From NCBI GenBank assembly GCA_037179515.1, contig JAXCGZ010005661.1:62001-126000 (forward strand): a stretch of 64,000 nucleotides of DNA. Direction: 5' to 3'. Shown in pieces: positions 18,433 through 30,957 of this stretch. This DNA comes from Halocaridina rubra. Taxonomy: Eukaryota; Arthropoda; Malacostraca; Decapoda; Atyidae. Both the position numbers and the translations under genes were made by a program. Under the pieces are notes generated by a model. It saw nothing but the letters and a program-made list of their open reading frames with translations. It had not been told where the DNA came from and searched no databases. Positions within the stretch are counted from its first letter, which is position 1; each line of letters starts with the position of its first letter.

Positions 18433-21255
18433 TTAGTGATACTTATCATACCTGTCCTTAAAACTATGGATTGAGATAGCATTAACTACCTCCTCGCTTA
18501 GCCAATTCCAGTTATCAACTACTCTTACACTGAAAAAGTATTTCCTTACATCCTGCAAAGAAGTTTTCTTACGAAGCTTCAAACTATGACCTCTAGTTCT
18601 AGAGCCAGCCATATCAAAATATCGATCCCTATCCACTCTATCATAACCATGATGGAATTTACAGACTGTCACCATATCTGCCTCAATCTTCTAGTTTCGA
18701 ATGATAGTAAGTCCAATTCCCTCAGCCTCTCATCATACCTAGCATTGTGTATTTCCGGCACCAGTTTTGTGGCATGTCTTTGAGCTTTTTCAAGCTTAGC
18801 TACATGCTTTTTCAAGTGTGGATTCCAAAAGGGGGCTGCATATGCAAGTCTTGGCCTCACATAGGCTACATAAATATTTCTGAACATTTCCTTGTCCATG
18901 TGCCTGAAGGCTACCCTTACCTTTGATAAGAATGCATATGCTGCCCTTACTATGCCATTTATATGTATTTCTGGAGACAAATCTGCCAGTATCTTTACTC
19001 CTAGATCTCTCTCATATTCTGTCTCTTGAAGTTGTACTCCAGCCACTGATTAGTCAAGCTTGGGCCTTCTTGCGCTTGTACCCATTCTCACTACCTTACA
19101 TTTTGAAGTATTGAATTTTCACTAGCCACTTTTTTTACCACTCATGCAGACTATTTAGATCCTCCTGAAGTTCTCTACCATTGTTTTTGTTTTTTACTTT
19201 CTTCACAATCTTTGCATCATCTGCAAATATTCATGACTGAATTTACAGACTCTGGTAGGTCATTTACATATACAAGGAACAAAAGTGGCCCTAAAACTGA
19301 ACCCTGTTGAACCCCACTACTAACTCTTCTCCATTCAGACACTGAGTGTCTTACTCTAACCCTCTGTTCCCTTCCTTCTAAGTAAGTTTTTTTTTCCAAT
19401 TCAAGACATTTCCACCTATTCTAGTCATTGCTTGCAGCTTAGTAATAAGTCTCCCATGTGGAACAGTGTCAAACGCTTTCTGGAAGTCTAGGAATATGCA
19501 ATCTGCCCAGCCCTCTCTTTCCTATAAGATTCGGCTTACCTCATCATAAAATTCTAATAAGTTTGTTACTGTTGATCTTCCTTTTCTGAAGCCATGTTGC
19601 CTCACTGACAAAAAGTTGAAGGATTCCAAGTGAAAAGAGATGTGTTTCCTTAGTAGTTTCTCCATAAATTTGCAAACTATGCTGGTCAAGGAAACTGGTC
19701 TATAGTTCAGAGCCGTATCCCTCCTTCCCTTTTTGAAGATAGGTATCACATTTGCTTGTTTCCAGCATCTTGGAATCTCCCCCGACTCCAGTGACTTTTT
19801 AAATATGATACTTAGTGCCACTGATATTGAGTTTGCGCATTTTTTAAGTACATGAGGGGATATGTCATCAGGACCTATAGCTTTATGAACATCTAAATCC
19901 ATCAGCGCTTTGCATACCTCTGTGGCTGTAAGGTTGATGTTCTCTAATACCGGCCCTTGAGCTTCTATCTCTGCAATCTGGGGGGGTGGGGTATTTTCTA
20001 CTGTAAATACTGTCTGAAACTCCTTGTTCAGTTCTTTGCAGATCTCTTCATCCATCTCAGTGATGCTTCCATCCGCTCTCTTTAGCTTTAAAACCTGTTC
20101 TTTTACCTTCAGTTTTCCTCTGATAAAGCTGTGGAAAAGCTTGGGATTTTCTTTAGCCTTCCTAGTGATGTCCCTCTCATAGTCTCTCTCTGCCTCTCTC
20201 CTTTTACTTAGGTAGTCATTTCTTGCTCTTTTGTAGGTTTGCCAGGCATTTATGTATTTTCTCCTCCCATTCCTTTTCCAGCATTTGTCTCTCCACTCCT
20301 TAGCTCTTTTACACTCATTATCAAACCATTTCTCTCTGGCATGAATTACACCTACTTTGGTGACAGGTATGCAGCAATCTACTATCTTCCCATATTTCTC
20401 ACAAAAGATGTCATACATTTCTTGTACAGATTTGTTGTAAAATAAGGTTCTCCAGTCAATAACTGCAAAAAGCTCATTCATTTTGAAGTAATCTCCTTTC
20501 GGATAGTACCTCCTCATGTCCTCAGTGCCTCTACTCTCAGGAAGAATATCTTCAATGATATACTCCATCAACAACACACAGTGGTCACTCTTTCCAATTG
20601 GTGGTTCATACTCAATTTTTTCAATATCCAACACATTATCTGTGAATACTAGATCAAGTAGTGATGGCTCATCCCCACCCCTGGCCCTCGTTGGTTCCAT
20701 TACATGTTGGTGTAGGAAAAACCCTAGTACGCAATCTAGGAATCTTGCCCCGTATGAGTCCTCACCACTGTGTGGGTCAAGATTTGTGCAATCTATCTCT
20801 TTATGATTAAAATCTCCCATAATCAAAATCCTACATTTTCTCTCCCGTGCCATGTTAACAACTGAGTTTATGACTTCAATAGTACCTATATGACTTTCTT
20901 CATAAACTTCTAGCCTATTCTGGTTCCTTGGTGGGTTATATACAACAGTTATTATTATGCTCTCTGACCCAATATTTATGCGAGCAACAAGAAATTCCTT
21001 GAACTCACTTTCTATGGCCAAGATTATTTCTTCAACTTGAATCCTTTCACTTATGAGCAGTGCTATCCCTCCACCAGTCCTCTCAGATCTTTCAACCCTT
21101 AATATTCTGAAACCCTTAGGAAAAACTGTGACACAGTTTATGTCCTCACTCAACTTAGTCTCTGTAATTGCTACTATATCTGCCTTACTGATGTGAATCC
21201 TATCTTTTAATTTTACTGCCTTACCAGCTAATCCATCAGCATTTGTGTATAACAA
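18433..21255 (-). pseudogene. CR1 ORF2 (endonuclease-RT), 5' half open
   Basis: From 21255 a 577-codon stretch is open through endonuclease (LYTNADGLAG, AITETKLSED, IMGDFNHKEID, SLLDLVFTDN, GKSDHCVLL) and half of RT (IGPDDISPHVLKK, SIVCKFMEKLLRKHIS), ending at a TAG in DEVSRIL near 19522. Beyond that the RT palm and C-terminus are readable only in pieces ([25 protein letters not shown]; the 18433-19046 C-terminus), with frameshifts and a degraded catalytic region near 19220. Residue 1 here is a TTG codon; there is no ATG at the natural start. The copy is inactive. Confidence 0.88.
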
Positions 21256-21257
21256 TC

Positions 21258-22337
21258 TTAATGAGGCCCCATCCCCTGATCTTCTGTCATTATCTTCTTT
21301 ATCTCCCCTTTGTCTGGAAGAACTCTGAAATGAAAATTTTTCTTCTCTTCTTCATTCATTTTCCTCATTTAACCTTCTTGCCTCTTCCAACAAGTTTTTG
21401 ATCTTTCCCATGTCTTCCTGTGTTCTGTATCGTCTAATGAACACTTCTTTGAATTCTTGAAGGTTTTTTAGACTTTTTTTTCTCAACAATATTTCCCTAC
21501 ATGTTTCCCCTCTCTCAAAGGTTACTTTTGTTGGTCTCGGCTCTCCCTCCCTCGAATATTAGCCTAGTTGGTGTATGTTTACAATATCCTCAGGACCACA
21601 AACTACTCCAAGCTTTCTTATCAGGTCTACAACCCTAGCTTTATTTTCTTCAAGTCTCCCCTGCCATGTTGGCTCCTGGGATTTGCTTATGCCTGAGATT
21701 ACCACTGTCTTCTCTTTATCAAGTGTCTGTTTGATGAGTGGTTTTGCCCTTTCCATCACAACGTCTTTCATTTTTTCGATTACTGTCTCTTTATAGTCAA
21801 CTGTTTGTATGTTTTCCAGTGCCACCACCTTTACAGCCTCTTTTAATGCCACATTCCCCTTGTGTGCATCAGCAAAGGGAGTTTTCATGGCATCATTTTC
21901 CATATTCAGCTCCTGGAACTCTTTTGTAAACTGTTCAATGTTTTCCTTAATCTGGACAGTCCAAGCTGCAATCTCGTCTCTCTCAGAAGAGATCAGTGAA
22001 CTAACATGTAATTCATTTAGGTTGTCATTTAGCTGTATGTTTTTATCTTCTTGTTTAGAAATTCTAGTTTCTAGTTCACTCTTGACCCCTTCCAGCTTCT
22101 TTATTCTTTTTTCTAGTTCATTTCTCTCCTGCCCTTGTGCTTTATTTGCTTCTTAGTAAACTCTTATTTCCTCTCTGAGTGTTTCATTCTCTTTCATTTC
22201 TCTATCCATATTCCGAATTTTATCATCAACGCTTATAACCATTTCCTCTAAATCCTTGATTTTCTGTTTTAGTCTCCTAATTGCTACCCCTCCTCCCGAC
22301 CCATGGGTAGGAGAGGTTGGGACAGAGATGGCCTCAT
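21258..22337 (-). pseudogene. CR1 ORF1, broken
   Basis: Same layout as the intact ORF1 at 59018-60097: coiled coil, then the block TVVISGISKSQEPTWQGR and KLGVVCGPEDIVNIHQLG. It carries a stop after HQLG near 21558, others toward the N-terminus near 22150, and small shifts. The overlap with ORF2 keeps the heptamer AAATTTT (21333-21339, minus strand). Confidence 0.82.
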
Positions 22338-22573
22338 TTTTATGTTCTCCCTCTCACAGAATATAGAAAGAAGAAGAGAAAGAGAAAAAAAAAGAGGAAA
22401 ACTTTTATTTAAGCTTCACACAAAATTTTTATATTTCATAAGTGCTATTTAGTGACTCACTTTATCTCTTTTCTGGTAACACACATCTTAACATAAAAAT
22501 TGGACTATGATAATTTGAGGATAAAAAGAAAAAGAAAAAAATGCAACAAAAACAAACTCAAACCGTGTGACTC

Positions 22574-22595
22574 TGTGTGTGTGTGTGTGTGTGTG
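22574..22595. repeat. (GT)n microsatellite between two CR1 copies
   Basis: About ten GT units between the 5' end of A2 and the tail of A3; the last GTG is shared with the CR1 tail. Confidence 0.9.
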
Positions 22596-24072
22596 ATTAC
22601 CTAATTGTGATTACCTAATTGTGTTTACGGGAAAGAGCCCAAAGCTCGTATCTTCTCGTCTCCTGATCGGTTCCATTTTATACTTACTGATACTTATCAT
22701 ACCTGTCCTTAAAACTATGGATTGAGATAGCATTAACTACCTCCTTGCTTAGCGAATTTCAATTATCAACTACTCTTACACTGAAAAAGTATTTCCTTAC
22801 ATCCTGCAAAGAAGTTTTCTTACGAAACTTCAAACTATGACCTCTAGTTCTAGAGCCAGCCGTATCGAGTTATCGATCCCTATCCACTCTATCATAACCT
22901 TGAAGGAATTTAAAGACTGTCACCATATCTGCCTCAATCTTCTAGTTTCGAATGATAGTAAGTCCAATTCCCTCAGCCTCTCATCATACCTAGCACTGCG
23001 TATTTCTGGCACCAGTTTTGTGGCATGTCTTTGAACTTTTTCAAGCTTAGCTACATGCTTTTTCAAGTGTGGATTCCAAAAGGGGGCTGCATATGCAAGT
23101 CTTGGCCTCACATAGGTTACATAAATATTTCTGAACATTTCCTTGTCCATGTGCCTGATGGCTACCCTTACATTTGATAAGAAAGCATATGCTGCCCTTA
23201 CTATGCCATTTATATGTATTTCTGGAGCCAAATCTGCCAGTATGTTTACTCCTAGATCTCTCTCATTTTCTGTCTCTTGAAGTTGTACTCCAGCCACCGA
23301 GTAGTCAAGCCTGAGTCTTCTTGCACTTGTACCCATTCTCATTACCTTACATCTTGAAGTATTGAATTTCATAGCCACATTTCTAACCACTCGTGCAGAC
23401 TATTTAGATCTTCCTGAAGTTCTCTACCATTGTTCTCGTTTCCTACTTTCTTCACAATCTTTGCATCATCTGCAAGCATATTCATGAATGAATTTACATA
23501 CTCTGGTAGGTCATTTACATATACAAGGAACAAAAGGGGCCCTAAAACTGAACCCTGTGGAACTCCACTACTAACTCTTCTCCATTCAGACACTGAGTGT
23601 CTTACTCTAACCCCCTGTTCCCTTCCTTCTAAGTAAGTTTTTATCCATTTCAAAACATTTCCACCTATTCTAGCCATTGATTGCAGCTTCCTAATAAGTC
23701 TCCCATGTGGAACAGTGTCAAACACTTTCTGGAAATCTAGGAATATGCAATCTGCCCAGCCCTCTCTTTCCTGTAAGATTTGGCTTACCTCATCATAAAA
23801 TTCTAATAAGTTTGTTACTGTTGATCTTCCTTCTTTGAAGCCATGTTGCCTCACTGACAAAAAGTTGAAGGATTCCAAGTGAAGAGAGATATGTTTCCTT
23901 AGTAGTTTCTCCATAACTTTGCAAACTATGATGGTCAAGGAAACTGGTCTATAGTTCAGAGCCGTATCCCTCCTTCCCTTTTTGAAGATAGGTATCACGT
24001 TTGCTTGTTTCCAGCATCTTGGAATCTCCCCTGGCTCCAGTGACTTTTTAAATATGATACTTAGTGCCACTG

Positions 24073-24073
<1 letters not shown>
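22593..24073 (-). mobile_element. CR1-type LINE copy A3, 5'-truncated
   Basis: The tail repeats GTGATTACCTAATT (twice) mark its 3' end at 22593. It is truncated in ORF2 at about 24073, where it abuts another (GT)n tract. Confidence 0.9.
22693..24070 (-). pseudogene. CR1 ORF2 C-terminal part, frameshifted
   Basis: RT from [18 protein letters not shown] through [47 protein letters not shown] and a MLADDAKIV box in one frame (23369-24070). It then continues in another frame with KFNTSRCKVMRMGTSARR and the C-terminal domain (22920-23390), and in a third toward the end. The catalytic Asp pair is present but the endonuclease is truncated away. Inactive. Confidence 0.88.

Positions 24074-24128
<55 letters not shown>
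24074..24128. repeat. (GT)n microsatellite
   Basis: About 27 GT units at the truncated 5' end of CR1 copy A3. Confidence 0.97.
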
Positions 24129-24131
<3 letters not shown>

Positions 24132-24181
24132 AGGACGAGTGAGGGAGGCTGACAGTTCGTGTCTGTGAGGATGAGCGAGAA

Positions 24182-24287
<106 letters not shown>

Positions 24288-24456
24288 ATGGGGAAGTCGC
24301 TAGAGAATAATATAATATAATTTATACTCTCACTAGAGTGCGACTGAAAGTCAGTGTGAGTGAGAGAGAAAGCAAGCGTGATTAAGTGTGAAAGTTAGCA
24401 ATGGAATGTGAGAGTGATTATCAGAGAGGTTTTGAAATAATCAACGAGCTGAAAAA

Positions 24457-24978
24457 ACCTTGAAGGCAGAAATTGAGATGAGATTTGCAGGACTAGAAAT
24501 GGACAACAATTGCAGATTGGCAAATTATCTTCACCCTTGGTATAAAGGTTTCTCATCCTCACATAATGCAAAGTTGGTGCAAGGAACAGTAGCTTAACTA
24601 TGTGATGAAAATTATGAGATTGCAAGTGTTGCTGTTGCTGAGGACGAAAAACCAACAAAGAAGAGAAAAAGAGATGATTCACCCAAAGCCAGCACTTCAC
24701 AAAGCACTAACACCTATTTGAAAGGTGCACTGGCATTGTTCTTAGCACCCAGCAGCAACGAAGAATCAGAGAAGAATGCAAAATCAAGCACAATTGACAT
24801 GGTTGATGAATACCATAATGAAAAGAGACTCGGAGCTGATGAAGACCCATTGAAATGGTGGGCAACAAACATCACCAAATACCCTACAGTAGGAAAACTT
24901 GCCCAACAATACCTGAGTTGTCTTACAAGCAGTGTTGCTAGTGAACAGCTATTTAGTGGTGCTGGCAATTATACATGA
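24457..24978 (+). pseudogene. hAT-family transposase C-terminal remnant
   Basis: One frame, broken by a single TAA at 24595-24597, reads LKAEIEMRFAGLEMDNNCRL, LANYLHPWYKGF, a charged low-complexity linker (DEKPTKKRKRDDSPKAST), then DPLKWWATNITKYPTVGKLA and QYLSCLTSSVASEQLFSGAG. The last two are the hallmark of the hAT dimerisation domain of ZBED-like transposases; in intact proteins the conserved W and SVASER-type motif help form the active oligomer. The BED finger and the RNase H-like catalytic core upstream are not present. No start codon is assigned. A stop follows NYT; further hAT-like residues (KGEKVINFEEKF) lie downstream in another frame. Confidence 0.82.
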
Positions 24979-27298
<2,320 letters not shown>

Positions 27299-29275
27299 AA
27301 TGGGTGTAAAAGAGCTAAGGAGTGGAGAGACAAATGCTGGAAAAGGTATAGGAGGAGAAAAAACATAAATGCCTGGCAAACCTACAAAAGAGCAAGAAAT
27401 GACTACCTAAGTAAAAGGAGAGAGGCAGAGAGAGACTATGAGAGGGACATCACCAGGAAGGCTAAAGAAATTCCCAAGCTTTTCCACAGCTTTATCAGAG
27501 GAGAACTGAAGGTAAAAGAACAGGTTTTAAGGCTAAAGAGAGCAGATGGAAGCATCACTGAGACGGATGAAGAGATCTGCAAAGAATTGAAAAAGGAGTT
27601 TCAGTCAGTATTTACAGTAGAAAATACCCCACCCCTCAGATTGCAGTGATAGAAGCTCAAGGGCCGGTATTAGAGAACATCAACCTTACAGCCACAGAGG
27701 TATGCAAAGCGCTGATGGATTTAGATGTTCATAAAGCTACAGGTCCTGATGACATATCCCCTTATGTGCTTAAAAAATGCGCAAACACAATATCAGTGGC
27801 ACTAAGTATCATATTTAAGAAGTCACTGGAGTCGGGGGAGATTCCAAGATGCTGGAAACAAGCAAATGTGATACCTATCTTCAAAAAGGGAAGGAGGGAT
27901 ACGGCTCTGAACTATAGACCAGTTTCCTTGACCAGCATAGTTTGCAAAGTTATGGAGAAACTACTAAGGAAACATATCTCTCTTCACTTGGAATCCTTCA
28001 ACTTTTTGTCAGTGAGGCAACATGGCTTCAGAGAAGGTAGATCAACAGTAACAAACTTATTAGAATTTTATGATGAGGTAAGCCAAATCTTACAGGAAAG
28101 AGAGGGCTGGGCAGATTGCATATTCCTAGACTTCCAGAAAGCGTTTGACACTGTTCCACATGGGAGACTTATTAGGAAGCTGCAATCAATGGCTAGAATA
28201 GGTGGAAATGTTTTGGAATGGATAAAAACTTACTTAGAAGGAAGGGAACAGAGGGTTAGAGTAAAACACTCAGTGTCTGAATGGAGAAGAGTTAGTAGTG
28301 GAGTTCCACAGGGTTCAGTTTTAGGGCCACTTTTGTTCCTTGTATATGTAAATGACCTACCAGAGTCTGTAAATTCATTCATGAATATGTTTGCAGATGA
28401 TGCAAAGATTGTGAAGAAAGTATGAAACGAGAACAATGGTAGAGAACTTCAGGAGGATCTAAATAATCTGCATGAGTGGTCAGAAAAGTGGCTAATGATA
28501 TTCAATACTTCAAAATGTAAGGTAATGAGAATGGGTACAAGTGCAAGAAGGCCCAAGATTGACTACTCGGTGGCTGGAGTACAACTTCAAGAGACAGAAA
28601 ATGAGAGAGATCTAGGAGTAAACATACTGGCAGATTTGGCTCCAGAAATACATATAAATGGCATAGTAAGGGCAGCATATGCTTTCTTATCAAATGTAAG
28701 GGTATCCTTCAGGCATATGGACAAGGAAATGTTCAGAAATATTTATGTAACCTATGTGAGGCCAAAACTCGAATATGCAGCCCCCTTTTGGAATCCACAC
28801 TTGAAAAAGCACATAGCTAAGCTTGAAAAAGTTCAAAGACATGCCACGAAACTGGTGCCAGAAATATGCAATCTCAGTTATGATGAGAGGCTGAGGGAAT
28901 TAGACTTATCATCACTCGAAGCTAGAAGAGTGAGGGGGGATATGGTGACAGTCTTTAAATTCCTTCATGGTTATGATAGAGTGGATAGGGATCGATATTT
29001 TGATATGGCTGGCTCTAGAACTAGAGGTCATAGTTTGAAGCTTCGTAATAAAACTTCTTTGCAGGATGTAAGGAAATACTTTTTCAGTGTAAGAGTAGTT
29101 GATAATTGGAATTGGCTAAGCGAGGAGGTAGTTAATGCTATCTCAATCCATAGTTTTAAGGACAGGTATGATAAGTATCACTAAGTATAAAATGGAACCG
29201 ATGAGGAGACGGGAAGATACGAACTTTGGGCTTTTTCCCATAAACACAATTAGGTAATCACAATTAGGTAATCAC
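27299..29275 (+). mobile_element. CR1-type LINE copy A5, 5'-truncated
   Basis: Begins AATGGGTGTAAAAGAGC, inside the endonuclease-RT linker of ORF2, directly after A4's tail. Ends with two tail units at 29275. It shares with A4 the variants LVPEICNLSYDE and LKLRNKTSLQDV, so the two copies are close relatives. Confidence 0.93.
27308..29184 (+). pseudogene. CR1 ORF2 C-terminal two thirds, nearly open
   Basis: Linker (RAKEWRDKCWKRYRRRKNIN) and RT from IEAQGPVLENINL through [32 protein letters not shown] and an intact [11 protein letters not shown] box. A TGA at about 28423 follows, then the frame continues to the C-terminus (28495-29184) ending KDRYDKYH. A base is missing near 27635 (CCCCACCCCTCAG where A7 has CCCCACCCCCTCAG), which shifts the frame at the start. 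Truncation removes the endonuclease. Inactive but recent. Confidence 0.88.
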
Positions 29276-29815
29276 AAGGAAATGTTCAGAAATATTTATG
29301 TAACCTATGTGAGGCCAAAACTTGAATATGCAGCCCCCTTTTGGAATCCTTACTTAAAAAAGTATGTAGCTAAGCTTGAAAAAGTTCAAAGACATACCAC
29401 GAAACTGGTGCCAGAAATACACAATCTCATCGTTGATGAGAGGCTTAGATAATTAGAATTACCATCACTCGAAGCTAGAAGATTGAGGGGGGATATGGTG
29501 GCAGTCTTTAAATTCCTTCATGGTTTTGATAGAGTGGATAGGGATCGATATTTTGATATGGTTGTTACTAGAAATAGAGGTCATAGTTTGAAGCTTCGTA
29601 AGGAAACTTCTTTGCATGATGTAAGGAAGTACTTTTTTTAGTGTAAGAGTAGTTGATAATTGGAATTCGCTATGTGAGGAGGTAGTTAGTGCTAACTCAG
29701 TCCATAATTTTAAGGACAAGTATGATAAGTATCAGTAAGTGCAAAATGGAACCGATCAGGAGATGGGAAGATACGAGTTCTGGGCTCTTTCCTGCAAGCA
29801 CAATTATGTAATCAT
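29276..29815 (+). mobile_element. CR1-type LINE copy A6, short 3' fragment, older subfamily
   Basis: Begins AAGGAAATGTTCAG directly after A5's tail and runs through the ORF2 C-terminus, with several stops, to a degenerate tail (AATTATGTAATCAT). It has the older-subfamily markers TRNRGHSLKLRKETSLHDV and GAGTTCTGGGCTC. No usable coding sequence. Confidence 0.88.
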
Positions 29816-29874
29816 AATTTTTTTTTCCTCTTTCTCGTCTTCTTTCTATATTCTGTGAGAGGGAGAACATAAAA

Positions 29875-30955
29875 ATGAAGCCATCTCTGTCCCAAACCTC
29901 TCCCACCCATGGGTCGGGAGAAGGGGTAGTCATCAGAGGACTTAAACAGAGAATCAAGAAGTTAGAGGAAATGGTTACAAGCCTTGATGAAAAAATTCGG
30001 AATATGGATGGAGAAATGAAAGAGAATGAAACACTCAGAGAACAAATAAGATCTTTGGAGGAAGCAAATAAAGCACAAGGGCAGGAGAGAAAGGAACTAG
30101 AAAAAAGAATAAAGAAGCTGGAAGGGGAAAAGAGTCAACTAGAATCTAGAATTTCTAAACAAGAAGATAAAAACAAACAGCTAAATGACAACCTAAAGGA
30201 ATTAGATGTTAGTTCACTGATCTCTTCTGAGAGAGACGAGATTGCTGCTTGGAATGTCCAGATTAAGGAAAACATTGAACAGTTCAGAAAAGAGTTCCAG
30301 GAGCTGAATATGGAAAATGATGCCATGAAAACGTCCTTTGCTGATGCACTAAAGGGGAATGTGGCAGTAAAAGAGGCTGTAAAGGTGGTGGCACTGGAAA
30401 ACATACAAACAGTTGACTATAAAGAGACAGTAATCGAAAAAATGAAAGACGTTGTGATGGAAAGGGCAAACCCACTCATCAGACAGGCACTTGATAAGGA
30501 GAAGACAGTGGTAATCTCAGGCATAAGTGAATCCCAGGAGCCAACATGGCAGGGGAGACTTGAAGAAAATAAAGCTAACGTTGTAGACCTGATAAGAAAG
30601 CTTGGAGTAGTATGTGGTCCTGAGGATATTGTAAACATACACTAACTAGGTAAATATTCGAGGGAAGGAAAGCCGAGACCAACAAAAGTAACATTTGAGA
30701 GAGGGGAGACATGTAGGGAAATATTGTTGAGAAAAAAAAAGTCTAAAAGACCTTCAAGAATGCAAAGAAGTGTTCATTAGACGATACAGAACACAGGAAG
30801 AGATGGGAAAGATCAAAAACTTGTTGCAAGAGGCAAGAAGGTTAAATGATGAAAGAAATGAAGAAGAGAAGAAAAATTTTCGTTACAGAATACTTCCAGA
30901 CAAAGGGGAGATAAAGAAGATAATGACAGAAGATCAGGGGATGGGGCCTCATTAA
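29875..30955 (+). pseudogene. CR1 ORF1, one nonsense and one frameshift
   Basis: Starts at ATG 29875 (MKPSLSQTSPTHGSGEG). A long coiled coil (about residues 20-130; RIKKLEEMVTSLDEKIRNMD, LESRISKQEDKNKQLND) is followed by TVVISGISESQEPTWQGR and a conserved C-terminal domain that resembles the RNA-binding part of LINE ORF1 proteins. CAA in HQLG is TAA (30643-30645), truncating it to 256 codons, and a run of nine A near 30732 (eight in copy A12) adds a frameshift. The rest reads FIRRYRTQEEMGK to a stop at 30953-30955. The protein would coat the element RNA. Inactive here; A12 shows the intact form. Confidence 0.88.
30874..30880 (+). promoter_or_regulatory. Candidate -1 ribosomal frameshift heptamer
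   Basis: A_AAT_TTT in the ORF1 frame (AAT 30875-30877, TTT 30878-30880) fits X_XXY_YYZ. It lies inside the 100-base ORF1/ORF2 overlap (ORF2 frame open from 30853, ORF1 stop 30953-30955), and ORF2 is in the -1 frame. The same site is A_AAT_TTC in A12 (59093-59099, minus) and A_AAT_TTT in A2 (21333-21339, minus). No downstream structure was verified. Confidence 0.5.
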
Positions 30956-30957
30956 GA

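Larger units (their letters stand above)
18339..22563 (-). mobile_element. CR1-type LINE copy A2, nearly full length
   Basis: Minus strand: a 5' untranslated region (to about 22338), ORF1, ORF2, and the tail GTGTTTACGGGAAAGAGCCC with degenerate tail repeats at 18339-18375. The 5' end runs directly into a (GT)n tract that also touches the 3' end of copy A3, so A3 and A2 are head to tail. Homology with copy A12 stops near 22563. Confidence 0.88.
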
